From: Pomphorhynchus laevis
Lineage: Eukaryota > Acanthocephala > Palaeacanthocephala > Echinorhynchida > Pomphorhynchidae
Length of the DNA: 64,000 nt
Assembly: GCA_012934845.2 (NCBI GenBank)
Contig: WNNJ02001468.1
Span: 124,001 to 188,000 of the forward strand
Reading direction: 5' to 3'
The notes beneath the pieces were generated by a model, which was not told where the DNA came from, searched no databases, and saw nothing but the letters and a program-made list of their open reading frames with translations. This document shows positions 10,900 through 21,200 of this stretch, piece by piece (position 1 is the stretch's first letter; the number at the start of each line of letters is the position of its first letter). A program made the translations under genes and the position numbers.

Positions 10900-12180
10900 T
10901 TTCGCGGTGTTTTAAGAATGGGATCTCGACGGATTTTATTGGAGGCTGCCTGATTTATAACAGTCAAGATTAGTAACTTTATTTCACCCATTTGCTGCTA
11001 AACATGTTTGCCATTATTATTTTCAATAAAATTTTATGAATTATCTTTAGAAATTTATGATTCCACAATTAAAAGTCTATCATTCGATCAACTAATCGAG
11101 TTCATAAGACCTGAATTTCTTTAATAGCAAAGTGTAAGCGCTTATACCACCTTATGATTTAATACACCTTCAGTGATGTATTTTATATTAAATTGTTTTC
11201 TTATATTTGACGTTATTTACTGTGAAAAACTTATGTTCTCCTTATATCCAATTAATTGCATCAGTTGCATCCTCAATTCAGGATACCTTCAGTCGAAAGT
11301 ACATCCTGAATTCAGAATATACAATTCAGGATATAAATTCATCGGATGTGTATTAATCAATGTTTTCTTTTTAAGCTTATTCTGTTAATGAAAGTAGTCA
11401 CGATAATTGAGAAAGAGGAGGGGAAGCTATAAGCTGGTGTGATAAACACACCGTAATTGATCACTTGACTGGCATATACAAATAGCCACTAGGTGATAAA
11501 GTAGCGTAATGTTTAAATGTAGTCGATTAAAGAGAATACTAACGTTAGCTGACTTGAATTTATTTTAAAAATACTAGTATAGTCTCCTAAAACTCGTATA
11601 AGCCGATGTACTTTTAAGTTTAAAATTTAAAATTAAAAAGTAGCGTACTTATAGAATGCAGTCGATTAAAGACATTACAATATAAAAATTGATTTTTATT
11701 TTAAAATCTAACAACATATAAATGCAAAATCTTATAATAATATTTTTGATTTGTTTATTTATTTTTTAATCATTTATTTTATTCATAGAGTCATATATAT
11801 GACTCTACCTTCGAAAGCTAGTGTTATTTAAAATTAATATATTAAATGATATAAAATACCCAAACTAAGTTAGCGGATCATATTCATAAAGACAACGACC
11901 TATTCTTTGTTCCGCAAAACGGAATTCGATATCACGATTATATAGTTAATAACATAATAATTAAATTTATCTCTTCTTTTAAAAAACATATTAAGAGTAA
12001 AAAAACTTTTGTTTGATGATTATTTTATCTTTTACATATATTGACTGATACGTGATTTTCGCATTATCAAACATCAGATAACCCTCACTTATTCAGATAT
12101 TAATAAGAACTCTTGATATTTAAATACAAATAAAACTAAATGTTTATTTACAAAGTCAATTGGCAAAAACAGAATTTATA
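10900..12180. other. Arm sequence without identified genes
   Basis: AT-rich sequence mirrored at 16960-18215. A 71-codon frame (11173-11388) is identical in the mirror (17757-17972), which reflects the recent duplication rather than selection. Direct/inverted pieces of CAATTCAGGATA repeat at 11270-11335. Confidence 0.6.
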
Positions 12181-12203
12181 TTTTGTTTCTTATTCCTTGT
12201 GTT

Positions 12204-12596
12204 TCAATTGGAATCATATCCCGAGTCATAATTGAGCATGACGTCATGCATGAAGCTTCGCCAGTAGTATTCTCTATACAGAGCTCGTATTGTTCGTATA
12301 TTCGCTTCATTCCAAGCAAAAGCTACTTGTATGTTTCTCGGTCGACGCATATTCGCTTCATTCCAAGCTACTTGCATGTTTCTTCGTTGAACAATATAAG
12401 TAAACTGCGGCCCAGGCGTAGTCTGTAAAAGAAATATTCTGTGGTTTTCAAGTATTCTTCCAACTCCTACGCTCATTTCTAGAATTTGATATCGCCTCGG
12501 ATCTTTTCTCAATCCTCGTAAGATCTTGCAAATTCTGGTTTTTTTGCTAATTTTTAATCGATACTGAGCCTCGTCACAATATACACTGATTATCAT
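12204..12596 (-). CDS. Unidentified protein, possible Ras-association/ubiquitin-like fold
   Basis: A 130-codon intronless frame whose codon use looks protein-like against the AT-rich flank. Residues 1-75 (starts MIISVYCDEAQYRLKI, later ILENHRIFLL and TPGPQFTYIVQRR) resemble in spacing a Ras-association or ubiquitin-like domain such as in RASSF proteins; this is a weak analogy, not a match. Residues about 73-105 contain a near-tandem repeat (QVAWNEAN then QVAFAWNEAN). The C-terminal third (to SGYDSN) is also in the right arm at 16810-16943, where it is preceded by a splice-acceptor-like TTTTGCCTTTTAG. A possible acceptor lies just upstream (GTAAATAG at 12601-12608 on the complement). It could be a host gene, an exon, or a retrocopy. 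Confidence 0.45.
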   Translation of the reverse strand: MIISVYCDEAQYRLKISKKTRICKILRGLRKDPRRYQILEMSVGVGRILENHRIFLLQTTPGPQFTYIVQRRNMQVAWNEANMRRPRNIQVAFAWNEANIRTIRALYREYYWRSFMHDVMLNYDSGYDSN

Positions 12597-12629
12597 TTGT
12601 CTATTTACCAGCAGTCTTCTTAGAATCTA

Positions 12630-12956
12630 TTATAACTTCTTAGAAAATGGATTTGGTAATTCACTGGAAAGTAACTCGTTTTTTGCAAAAAGTACACAAC
12701 TCGATTCAAAAGCTATATAAGAGATGTACTGAGCAATATGCACAATTGATATTCTTGATTTATCATTTTCCATTACAAAAACTTTATTGCATTTAAATAA
12801 TTCATTAACGATTGGCATCATCATTTGCCGAATCATTTTCATCGATAAATTGCGATAAAATTGACCAATTGAAAACGCCGAGATATTTTTCTTAAAGATT
12901 GTTGCGCAAAGACAAAAAGTCAACAATGAATTACAAAAGAATTTTTGCAGCAGCAC
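12630..12956 (-). CDS. Unidentified 108-codon frame
   Basis: It lies 33 bp upstream of the preceding minus-strand frame and ends with ELPNPFSKKL and a stop. The second half (FKCNKVFVMENDKSRISIVHI and onward) reads like real protein with mixed residues; the first half is hydrophobic and Phe-rich. I do not recognise a family. It may be an exon or remnant belonging with the 12204-12596 frame, but the stop between them argues against one simple reading frame. Confidence 0.3.
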   Translation of the reverse strand: MLLQKFFCNSLLTFCLCATIFKKNISAFSIGQFYRNLSMKMIRQMMMPIVNELFKCNKVFVMENDKSRISIVHIAQYISYIAFESSCVLFAKNELLSSELPNPFSKKL

Positions 12957-13289
12957 TCAAAAATGAAAATATTAATAACGTTAGATATATGACTACTATT
13001 TGATGAAAATACAATTTTCAAATAAATTTATTTAAGCAAACAATAATTTAACATCAATTAACATCGCTATAAATTAAATCAGCTAACTGAGTCTACGTAT
13101 TGTTATATAATTATAAAATAAACAAAACATAATAATGCTAAATCAAAATTTAATAATTAAATAATAAAATTAATAATTGTTTTTAGATTTTCTATAATTT
13201 TAATCAAGTTAAAAAATAAAAATAAAAAATAAAATTTAAAATAAACGTAATTTTTATGAATTGACTAATAAATGACATACGTTGTATCA

Positions 13290-13372
13290 GAATAATAATT
13301 GGAGGTAATTCGGAGGAACTGCTCTGCTATCAGGTTTCGGCCCCTAACTCCTCTACCCAACATAGCAGCGGG
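13290..13372 (-). ncRNA. PLE terminal module of P2
   Basis: The same GC-rich module as at 8919-8995, read on the minus strand. In this copy and the one near 28240 the CTGATGA box reads CGAATTA, while the flanking arms stay similar, so this subfamily would not be a functional hammerhead. Confidence 0.6.
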
Positions 13373-13442
13373 GCCAAATACATGCTAATGATGTATTTCC
13401 TCTGAAATAACTATCTAGTATCTTATTCTAATGCAAAGTATA

Positions 13443-14129
13443 TTATTTATTATCCATCCATAAAAATTTGCCACTTAAGAGTTTAAATTTATTCTTTATA
13501 TTATTGTGTTGATTTATATATTTTACTATTTTCTGCTTGATGTTATTTTTATAGTAACCTAGTTTAAAATATGTATCTATTAAATTATTTAAATGATTTT
13601 TAAGAAAGCCAATATCATTACATATTGTTGCAATTCTTAAAATTTCATTATTTAATGTATTATATTTTATATTATATGGTATGCATGAATGCTCATGCAA
13701 AAATATGTTTCTTGTAAATTTAAATATGTCATCTTTACGATATAAATTAATAGTAGTTTTAGTTAATGTTAATTTAATGTTCATATCTAGATATACACCT
13801 TCTTTACCATTAATATTGGTTTTGTTAAGAATAAGGCTTTCTGGATAAATGTGCTCACTAATTGAATAAAAATTATTAGAATTAAATACACATATATCAT
13901 CAACGTATCGAAACATATATTTCATATATTTATATTGTTTAGATTTAGTTTTTACACAGTTATGAACAAATTCATATTCTATAAAGCTTAAAAACAAGTC
14001 AGCTATAATTGGGCTACTATTACCACCCATTGGAACACCTTTTACTTGTCTAAATATAGATGTCCCTACTTTTAAATAATTTTGATTTATCAAAATATTT
14101 AAGGATTCTATTAATTCAATTTTATCCAT
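13443..14129 (-). CDS. Penelope-like reverse transcriptase, palm and C-terminal part
   Basis: A 228-codon frame carrying GVPMGGNSSP (motif B), RYVDD (motif C) and the C-terminal KFTRNIFLHEHSC and NNIKNKFKLLSGKFLW tail. It differs from P1 at a few residues only (RYVDD against RYIDD, KLGYYK against KLDYYK). Motif A (YDFSTLYTNL) lies in the same frame just upstream, outside the annotated Met. Confidence 0.8.
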   Translation of the reverse strand: MDKIELIESLNILINQNYLKVGTSIFRQVKGVPMGGNSSPIIADLFLSFIEYEFVHNCVKTKSKQYKYMKYMFRYVDDICVFNSNNFYSISEHIYPESLILNKTNINGKEGVYLDMNIKLTLTKTTINLYRKDDIFKFTRNIFLHEHSCIPYNIKYNTLNNEILRIATICNDIGFLKNHLNNLIDTYFKLGYYKNNIKQKIVKYINQHNNIKNKFKLLSGKFLWMDNK

Positions 14130-14280
14130 ATATTTATATTTATTTGATGGTTTAATTTTTGTTAGATAGGCGTTATAATTATTATAACATATATATGTAT
14201 ATCTTTTTCCGAATATAAGATTAATTAATTTTACTAACGCTTCTTTAATATCTACTAAATCTAGATTTGTATAAAGCGTA

Positions 14281-15483
14281 CTAAAATCGTATGTATTTAT
14301 ATTTTGAAAAGGTAATTTCGATTACCTTGCAATATTTTTTAAAATGTGCTTTAATTACTTTAAGCATTTTATTCATATAAACAGAAAGTGGTTTTAATGT
14401 ACATTTAAACGCACTACATATGAACCTAGGTTTTATTGGATTTTTATGTAATTTTGGATTCCAATATAATATAGGTATAGTTTTATTGTCTAATTCAACC
14501 TTTATACCCTTTTTATCCATTATAGAACAGTGACTTGTAATAATTGATTCTAAACTCAACTCACTACGTTCATATGCTGGATTTACATTTAAATCATTAG
14601 AATTAACCTCTTTCATTAGTATATCATAATAAAGCTTTTTGCATATGAAGACAAAGTTATTACTAGCTTTATCAATAGTTGTTATTATATAGTTATCCTT
14701 TAATTTAGTAAGTTCTTTATACATATCTTTATTAATTTTATCTTTCCTTTTATAATTGTTTGTTATTTTCATTTTATTTTTAATTTTATCAAATATATAA
14801 TCTTTCCAAATTTTTATCTTAGATATATTCGAGCTTTCACTATTAATCAGCTTACTAAAGTAATCATTTAAGTTATTATATAACGAACCGTATATTTTAT
14901 TTTTGTCGTTGTTGTTATTTAATCTATATTTATACCCTTTCGATAGCAGCTTTCTTAATTCACAATTTTCAATTAATTCTAGATTATGGGTACATATATG
15001 TTCATTTATTTTATCAAAACTAAGACTTTTACAATTGCATTCTGTTTCCATTATGTTTCTAATATTATCGTTACATATTGATTTTAATTCTTTATTATAA
15101 TTACAAATTTTTCGTCCTAATGGTGGTAGGAGTTTATACCTTATTTTAGGAATATATTTACTTAAATCTGACCCTATTATTTCTTTACTTTTAGAATTAT
15201 TTAAAAGTCCGTCTATATTTATGTTATCTATACATTTATTAATGAAGTTTATGGTTAATGTATATTTTCTATTGTTATTATTTACATTTATTGTACGATT
15301 ATAGTATTTTGTATTACAATAACTGTCTATTATACAACTTAGCCTATCATAGTCGTTAATTAATTTTTGATTTATTGAACATATGATATCTTTAGAAAAA
15401 CTTCTTATATTTACATAAAGATCTTTTAGCTTATTATCACTTAAAAGTTGTTTTAATATTTCTAATTGTTCATTTATATACAT
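14281..15483 (-). CDS. Penelope-like element protein, N-terminal part
   Basis: A 400-codon frame starting MYINEQLEILKQLLS. The first third is Asn/Lys-rich with no known domain. A cluster CNCKSLSFDKINEHICTH near residue 155, followed by LIENCELRKLLSKGYKYR, matches the conserved segment of this RT family that normally reads H-x-G-D-L then LR-LL-KGPKYR. TIDKASNNFVFICKK near 270 and LYWNPKLHKNPIKPRFIC near 350 are the family RT finger motifs (0-2). The palm motifs are in the next frame. The Met is a plausible native start because copy-specific homology begins here and the upstream sequence is not open. Confidence 0.75.
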   Translation of the reverse strand: MYINEQLEILKQLLSDNKLKDLYVNIRSFSKDIICSINQKLINDYDRLSCIIDSYCNTKYYNRTINVNNNNRKYTLTINFINKCIDNINIDGLLNNSKSKEIIGSDLSKYIPKIRYKLLPPLGRKICNYNKELKSICNDNIRNIMETECNCKSLSFDKINEHICTHNLELIENCELRKLLSKGYKYRLNNNNDKNKIYGSLYNNLNDYFSKLINSESSNISKIKIWKDYIFDKIKNKMKITNNYKRKDKINKDMYKELTKLKDNYIITTIDKASNNFVFICKKLYYDILMKEVNSNDLNVNPAYERSELSLESIITSHCSIMDKKGIKVELDNKTIPILYWNPKLHKNPIKPRFICSAFKCTLKPLSVYMNKMLKVIKAHFKKYCKVIEITFSKYKYIRF

Positions 15484-15807
15484 ATCTTAAGTATTTATTT
15501 TTATTTGTGAGCTATTTTTATACATAAATCAAGTCGCTTTGTATTTAAAAGTAAAGTTTTTAAAACACAGCATTTTCATTGGGGTTTTAATCGATTCAAC
15601 GAAATTCAATTCTACGAAATTAATATTAATAATAACTTCGTAGAATATTAATATAGAAAACGAATATTGTCTACGTTCACTTTGAAGAATATTTTAACAT
15701 TTAACTTTTTAACATTTCCAGTGTTGCGAGTTTTATTCCTTTTTATTTATCTGTTATCTACTATTTGTTATTTGTTATTTATTTATCATCCTTTTAATAA
15801 CTTTTTG

Positions 15808-16141
15808 AACAATTCTTGCTGGAATGTGTTAAGTCGCCCGTAAATTACACGTGAAAATGTTTTTGTGATGAACAGTGAAATTATTGAAACCAATATTTCG
15901 GTCATATATCTATTGACCATTATCAGGGTATCTAAAATATAAAATCATTAAAAGAGAAAGAAAAAGGAAAAAGAAAGAAAGAATTCAATACAGTTTCAGA
16001 CCGTTTTATATTTTAGATACACTGATGATGGTCAATAGATATATTACCGAAATATTGGTTTCAATAAATTTACTGTTCATCACAAAAACATATTTACGTG
16101 TAATTTACGGGCGACTTAGCACATTCAAGCGAGAATTGTTT
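15808..16141. mobile_element. Foldback element with a hammerhead-like motif in each arm
   Basis: Two ~135-bp arms are inverted copies (AACAATTCTTGCTGGAATG at 15808; complement ending at 16140) around a purine-rich centre (15955-16000). In the right arm CTGATGA (16022-16028), one extra T, GGTCAAT, ATTACC and GAA (16049-16051) make a hammerhead-like Y and X strand with about 6 bp of stem II. The left arm has the same motif on the other strand with GGTC/GACC pairing. No coding sequence. Confidence 0.75.
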
Positions 16142-16149
16142 AACATTCA

Positions 16150-16809
16150 TTTATTTTTTTAATAGAGGGAATTTTAAATTTGGTTAAACTTCAATTTGTA
16201 CATAAAATGTTACATAATATTCATAAACATTTTATGAATGTATAAACATTTTAAAAAATGTTTAACATTTTCTGGTGAATTCGATGTATAAAACAAAAAA
16301 TCAATATTTTCAAACTATTAGGAAATTAAACATTTCAGCTCGCTTAAATTTACACAAATTATACATGTAAATATATAAATATTTAGATAAATACACTCAC
16401 TTAAACGGGATCTTAAAATGTGAGTTATTGAATACGATCGTTTCACAGTGTATAATTATAAATTTAAGAATATGCACATGCTATAAAAATTTGTAAATTT
16501 AAAATTAAATTACTATTTTGCAAAAATATTTGTATTTAAATAAATAACCGTTTATACTCATCAGAACAATTAAACATGAATCTTGAACCATGATTTTATC
16601 TAAACCTAAAATTATTTCAAGCAATGTTTTATTGCCTGAAATAGTTTAATTCGAAAAATAATTAAAATTAATTTTTTGTACTTTGACTGATTTCTCCAAA
16701 AAATATTTCGATTAAGAGCCTTTCATTACATAGTATTTTGTGAACTAAAAAAATTTAAAACTTTTAAAAAAGTTTTAAAAGTTTTAAAGTTTTTATTTTG
16801 CCTTTTAGA
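16150..16809. other. AT-rich spacer end, intron-like
   Basis: No coding signal. It ends at 16809 with a pyrimidine-rich TTTTATTTTGCCTTTTAG, a good 3' splice site exactly where homology between the arms begins. Confidence 0.55.
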
Positions 16810-16943
16810 AACATACAAGTAGCTTTTGCTTGGAATGAAGCGAATTTACGAACAATACGAGCTCTGTATAGAGAATACTACTGGCGAAGCTTCATGCATG
16901 ACGTCATGCTCAATTATGACTCGGGATATGATTCCAATTGAAA
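16810..16943 (+). pseudogene. Terminal exon-like copy of the 12204-12596 frame
   Basis: Encodes the last ~44 residues of that protein (FAWNEAN through SGYDSN, then TGA), preceded by a splice acceptor. The left copy runs on without an intron into upstream coding sequence, whereas this copy does not. It is probably an exon carried in the arm and now separated from its gene. Confidence 0.5.
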
Positions 16944-18214
16944 CACAAGGAATAAGAAACAAAATATAAATTCTGTTTTTGCCAATTGACTTTGTAAATA
17001 AACATTTAGTTTTATTTGTATTTAAATATCAAGAGTTCTTATTAATATCTGAATAAGTGAGGGTTATCTGATGTTTGATAATGCGAAAATCACGTATCAG
17101 TCAATATATGTAAAAGATAAAATAATCATCAAACAAAAGTTTTTTTACTCTTAATATGTTTTTTAAAAGAAGAGATAAATTTAATTATTATGTTATTAAC
17201 TATATAATCGTGATATCGAATTCCGTTTTGCGGAACAAAGAATAGGTCGTTGTCTTTATGAATATGATCCGCTAACTTAGTTTGAGTATTTTATATCATT
17301 TAATATATTAATTTTAAATAACACTAGCTTTCGAAGGTAGAGTCATATATATGACTCTATGAATAAAATAAATGATTAAAAAATAAATAAACAAATCAAA
17401 AAAATTATTATAAGATTTTGCATTTATATGTTGTTAGATTTTAAAATAAAAATCAATTTTTATATTGTAATGTCTTTAATCGACTGCATTCTATAAGTAC
17501 GCTACTTTTTAATTTTAAATTTTAAACTTAAAAGTACATCGGCTTATACGAGTTTTAGGAGACTATACTAGTATTTTTAAAATAAATTCAAGTTAGCTAA
17601 CGTTAGTATTCTCGTAAATCGACAACATTTAAACATTACGCTACTTTATCACCTAGTGGCTATTTGTATATGCCAGTCAAGTGATCAATTACGGTGTGTT
17701 TATCACACCAGCCTATAGCTTCCCCTCCTCTTTCTCAATTATCGTGACTACTTTCATTAACAGAATAAGCTTAAAAAGAAAACATTGATTAATACACATC
17801 CGATGAATTTATATCCTGAATTGTATATTCTGAATTCAGGATGTACTTTCGACTGAAGGTATCCTGAATTGAGGATGCAACTGATGCAATTAATTGGATA
17901 TAAGGAGAACATAAGTTTTTCACAGTAAATAACGTCAAATATAAGAAAACAATTTAATATAAAATACATCACTGAAGGTGTATTAAATCATAAGGTGGTA
18001 TAACCGCTTACACTTTGCTATTAAAGAAATTCAGGTCTTATGAACACGATTAGTTGATCGAATGATAGACTTTTAATTGTGGAATCATAAATTTCTAAAG
18101 ATAATTCATAAAATTTTATTGAAAATAATAATGGCAAACATGTTTAGCAGCAAATGGGTGAAATAAAGTTACTAATCTTGACTGTTATAAATCAGGCAGC
18201 CTCCAATAAAATCC

Positions 18215-19930
18215 ATCGCGAAAAGAAACAGCAACGTTTGGTTAACTACGTTTCGGTCAATCACAGTGACCATTAACAGCAATAACGAATAAATTCTTCG
18301 TTCAAAGTAAGACATTACCAAACGGATATCACTCAATTTATATCAAACAGGACAAATTAAACAGAACAAATCAACGTCAGGTTCTGCTGCAGCAAGCAGC
18401 AGCAAATGTACGGCCTCCGTCCTGCTTCAACTGTGGGGAGAGTCACCCAGCCTGGATTAGAAGATATGTCTTCTGTAAGAAGTACAGTAGTTTGTTTCAA
18501 TCTTCTGCTGCGAGGAAACCTGGGTTTTATTCTGGTGCCGCGACATTGACTCCCCTGAATGCCTGTAGAGGTATGTTTGACCAAGAACTACTTCAGGCTA
18601 TGGACCTTAGATCGGCAGAGTCCAGAAAACAAAGAGAGAAGTTGGTAAAATATTTACTTTCTGCTCTACTAACGTCGCCGACAGTGCCGACATTGCTGGA
18701 ATAAACATCAGCCGTCGTGTTTTTATACCAAAAAAGAAGTCGATTTCATATCCTAAAGATCTGCGACCGATTCCGATTTAAAACTCCCTCATCTCCATGA
18801 TTTTACACGCGCTTGCGTGTAAAATCCGCGATCATCTAAGTAGGCGAAATTTAATCCAACCATGTTTTCATGGGTACGTAAGAGATCGCTCGGTACATTA
18901 AGCAATAGGTAAAGTGCAACAGTTTTGTCAAGACAACAGTCATCAGCTTGCTGTGGCTGTTTTTCTTGACTTCTCTGCTGCATTTGACCGCATTTCCATT
19001 CCTTTTGTTATCACTTCTCTCCAGGGTGGAAATATTGCTGTACACCAATCGATACTTATATGAAGACGACCCTGATGTACGTCAGTTCTACCCTATTACA
19101 GGTGTGCCTCAAGGCTCCCCACTTTCTCCAATCTTGTATCTTGCTGCCTCCATTGAACTCTACAAAAAATTCAAACGCGATCAACATCTTGTGGTATACG
19201 CTGATGATACCACATCCCTGTTCTCTAGACGCAGATGCAAAGATGTAGTCTTTGACATCAGCCGTTTCTTTACAAGATTAAAAGATCAGCTGCCTTTTTC
19301 CAACCTTGTTTTAAACTCATCCAAATCGCAGGTGGTTGTCTTTCATGGCGCCCCAGCGACAAAGAAAAAGCTCAAGAGATTAGCACTCTCAGCTCTATCT
19401 TCTATCCTGATTAATCAACCTCTTCCTACCTTCACAAGTCGAGTAAAATACCTGGGGTTTACCATAACAGTGAACTGGTCAGCGAAAGCTGACCTGGATA
19501 GACTAAAACGTATCCTGAAGAGAGCTAGATGCGCCCTGAAACGGGCGCAACATCTGTCATTGAAAGAGAAAACCCAAGTGCACCTCTGGGGTACTTGGGC
19601 TATCTCGGGATTGGTCTTCTTTTTAAAAGGATGTCCCCCAGAACAAATACTAAGGTTTCTTAAGCTCCTCATCTCGAGATTACCGAGCATCGTCCGCCTC
19701 GATTAGATTCTTCGGGGGGAGGGTGACAGAACCCGGGTGGGTCAGTCGGAGAGCGGCGTGTTGGATTGGCTGTGTGGATCAGATCGCATTGGACCTGAGG
19801 CCATAACAGATCTGAAGACGAAAGAAATATTTACTTGGGAAGAATATTAACATTCCTTTTTTAAATTAGCTATCTGTTGTCATTTATTAAGAAAATCTTT
19901 ATTTAATAATTTAAATCTCTCGTGTTCCAA
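18215..19930 (+). mobile_element. Jockey-like LINE, internally deleted (right arm only)
   Basis: Inserted in the right arm only: left-arm homology is continuous across it (10880-10930). ORF1 remnant at 18410-18500: CFNCGESHPAW followed by C, a CCHC zinc knuckle of Jockey-type ORF1. ORF2 remnant from 18710: VFIPKKKSISYPKDLRPI, AVFLDFSAAFDRISI near 18955 (motif A), GVPQGSPLSPILY near 19105 (motif B), VVYADDT near 19195 (motif C), then a thumb region to 19706. At least two frame changes separate these parts, and the endonuclease region is absent. Confidence 0.85.
18948..19706 (+). pseudogene. LINE reverse transcriptase fragment
   Basis: The longest open stretch of the Jockey-like ORF2. The first ~40 codons are read out of the native frame; from QFYPITGVPQGSPLSP the frame is native and holds motif B, YADDT (motif C, catalytic Asp pair), LNSSKSQVVVF (motif D) and the KYLGFTI motif E. 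It lacks the RNase H-like or tail region after SIVRLD. Confidence 0.8.
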
Positions 19931-19964
19931 TTCTTAAAACGCCGCGATAGACGAATCATCATCA

Positions 19965-20345
19965 TCCTTTACAAATCACGTTGCGTTGCACACTGTATGG
20001 CTGCACTGATCTGATGAATCAGCCACGTTCAAACGCGGTGGTCCCATGTTGACTAAATGAGCTTTTTCCTGTTTCCAAAAATCTGGATGCGCTTAGATCT
20101 AGGCGCCTAGTGTTACCATTGCTATTGAAATTAACGTGTATTGTGCTTATTCGAGACCGTTATATTTAGCAATCTTTTTCTTTTTGATAACCATAGCAAC
20201 TGACCCGGTTTTAAGTGAGGCCGATTTTAACTCTCAGTTCGCGTGTCTTGATAATATCACTGATCACAGTTTCAATGTGCCGCCCAGATACAATCGTTAA
20301 GGTACCAGAGATATTGCTCTGACATGAGGCTGTATGCCAAGTCGT
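19965..20345 (-). mobile_element. R2-like LINE remnant (right arm)
   Basis: The two ends of the fossil seen at 9400-10890, joined with about 1.1 kb missing. The junction lies near 20213 (GAGGCCGATTTT side against ACCCGGTTTT side). Confidence 0.7.
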
Positions 20346-20379
20346 TAGTAGCTAGGCAAAATAAAAATAAACCCATATA

Positions 20380-21200
20380 TCTATATATTCACCTTCTTTA
20401 TTATCAATATAAGTTTTAATATATGCTACGTTGAAAAAATTTGCTTGACTTTCGAATAAAAATTGTTAGAGTTAAATACACATATATATTTTCAATAAAT
20501 CGAACCATATATTTCATATATTTATATAGTTTAGATTTAGTTTTTATACAGTTATGAACAAATTCATATTCTATAAAGCTTAAAAATAAGTCAGCTATAA
20601 TTAGGCTACTATTTCCTTCCATTGAGACACCTTTTTCTTGTCTAAATATAGATGTCCTTACCTTTAAATAATTTTGATTTATTAAAATATTTAAGGATTC
20701 TATTAACCCAATTTTATCCATATATTTATATTTATTTGATGGTTTAATTTTTGTTAGATAGGCGTTATAGTTATTGTAACATATATATGTATATCTTTTT
20801 CCGAATATAATATTAATTAATTTTACTAACGCATCTTTAATATCTGATAAATCTAGATTTGTATAAAGCGCACTAAAATCGTACGTCAAATTTTTATCTT
20901 AGATATATTCAAGCTTTCACTATTAATCAGCTTACCAAAGTAAGCATTCAAGTCATTATATAACGAATTGTAAATTTTATTTTATTGATAATATTATTTA
21001 TTTTATTTTATTTTTTAATATTTAATTTTATCTAATATATAATCTTTCCAAATTTTTATCTTAGATATATTCGAGCGTTCACTATTAATTAGTTTACCAA
21101 AGTAAGCATTTAAGCAGCTTATAACTTATTTTAGGAATATATTTACTTATATCTGATTATATTTTTCTTTACTCCTAGAATTATTTAAATGTCTACCTAT
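20380..21200 (-). mobile_element. Penelope-like copy P3, rearranged
   Basis: A 157-codon frame (20416-20889) has YDFSALYTNL (motif A) and the region through RQEKGVSMEGNSS, a decayed motif B. Upstream (20890-21200) are two partial repeats of the N-terminal KLINSESSNISKIKIW segment, so the copy is scrambled and internally deleted. Clearly a fossil, older than P1 and P2. Confidence 0.7.

Larger units (their letters stand above)
2238..12338 (+). repeat. Left arm of a 24-kb imperfect palindrome
   Basis: Read 5'-3', this stretch matches the reverse complement of 16810-26628 almost continuously. Paired landmarks are 2267/26596, 4313/24548, 5262/23552, 11173/17972 and 12338/16810. Paired open frames at 4313-4603 and 24258-24548 differ at 4 of 96 residues, and those at 11173-11388 and 17757-17972 translate identically, so divergence is roughly 1-2 %. 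Differences are mostly indels: this arm has a longer PLE block (7740-9230) and a longer LINE fossil (9540-10640), while the right arm has an extra LINE (18215-19930) and an extra tandem unit. Confidence 0.95.
13074..15545 (-). mobile_element. Penelope-like retroelement copy P2, nearly full length
   Basis: The most complete copy in the window, in the palindrome spacer, read right to left. The N-terminal frame (14281-15483) and RT frame (13443-14129 and the open stretch before it) together cover the known RT family organisation; the coding region is interrupted at about one place. The 3' region carries the terminal module (near 13290-13370) and the shared end at about 13075. Near-identity with P1 suggests it is young. 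Confidence 0.8.

Noticed and set aside
11173-17972. Identical 71-codon frames at 11173-11388 and 17757-17972 as a conserved small gene
   Set aside because: Identity follows from the recent palindromic duplication; no domain or codon signal.
18357-18584. Minus-strand 75-codon frame
   Set aside because: Antisense to the LINE zinc-knuckle region.
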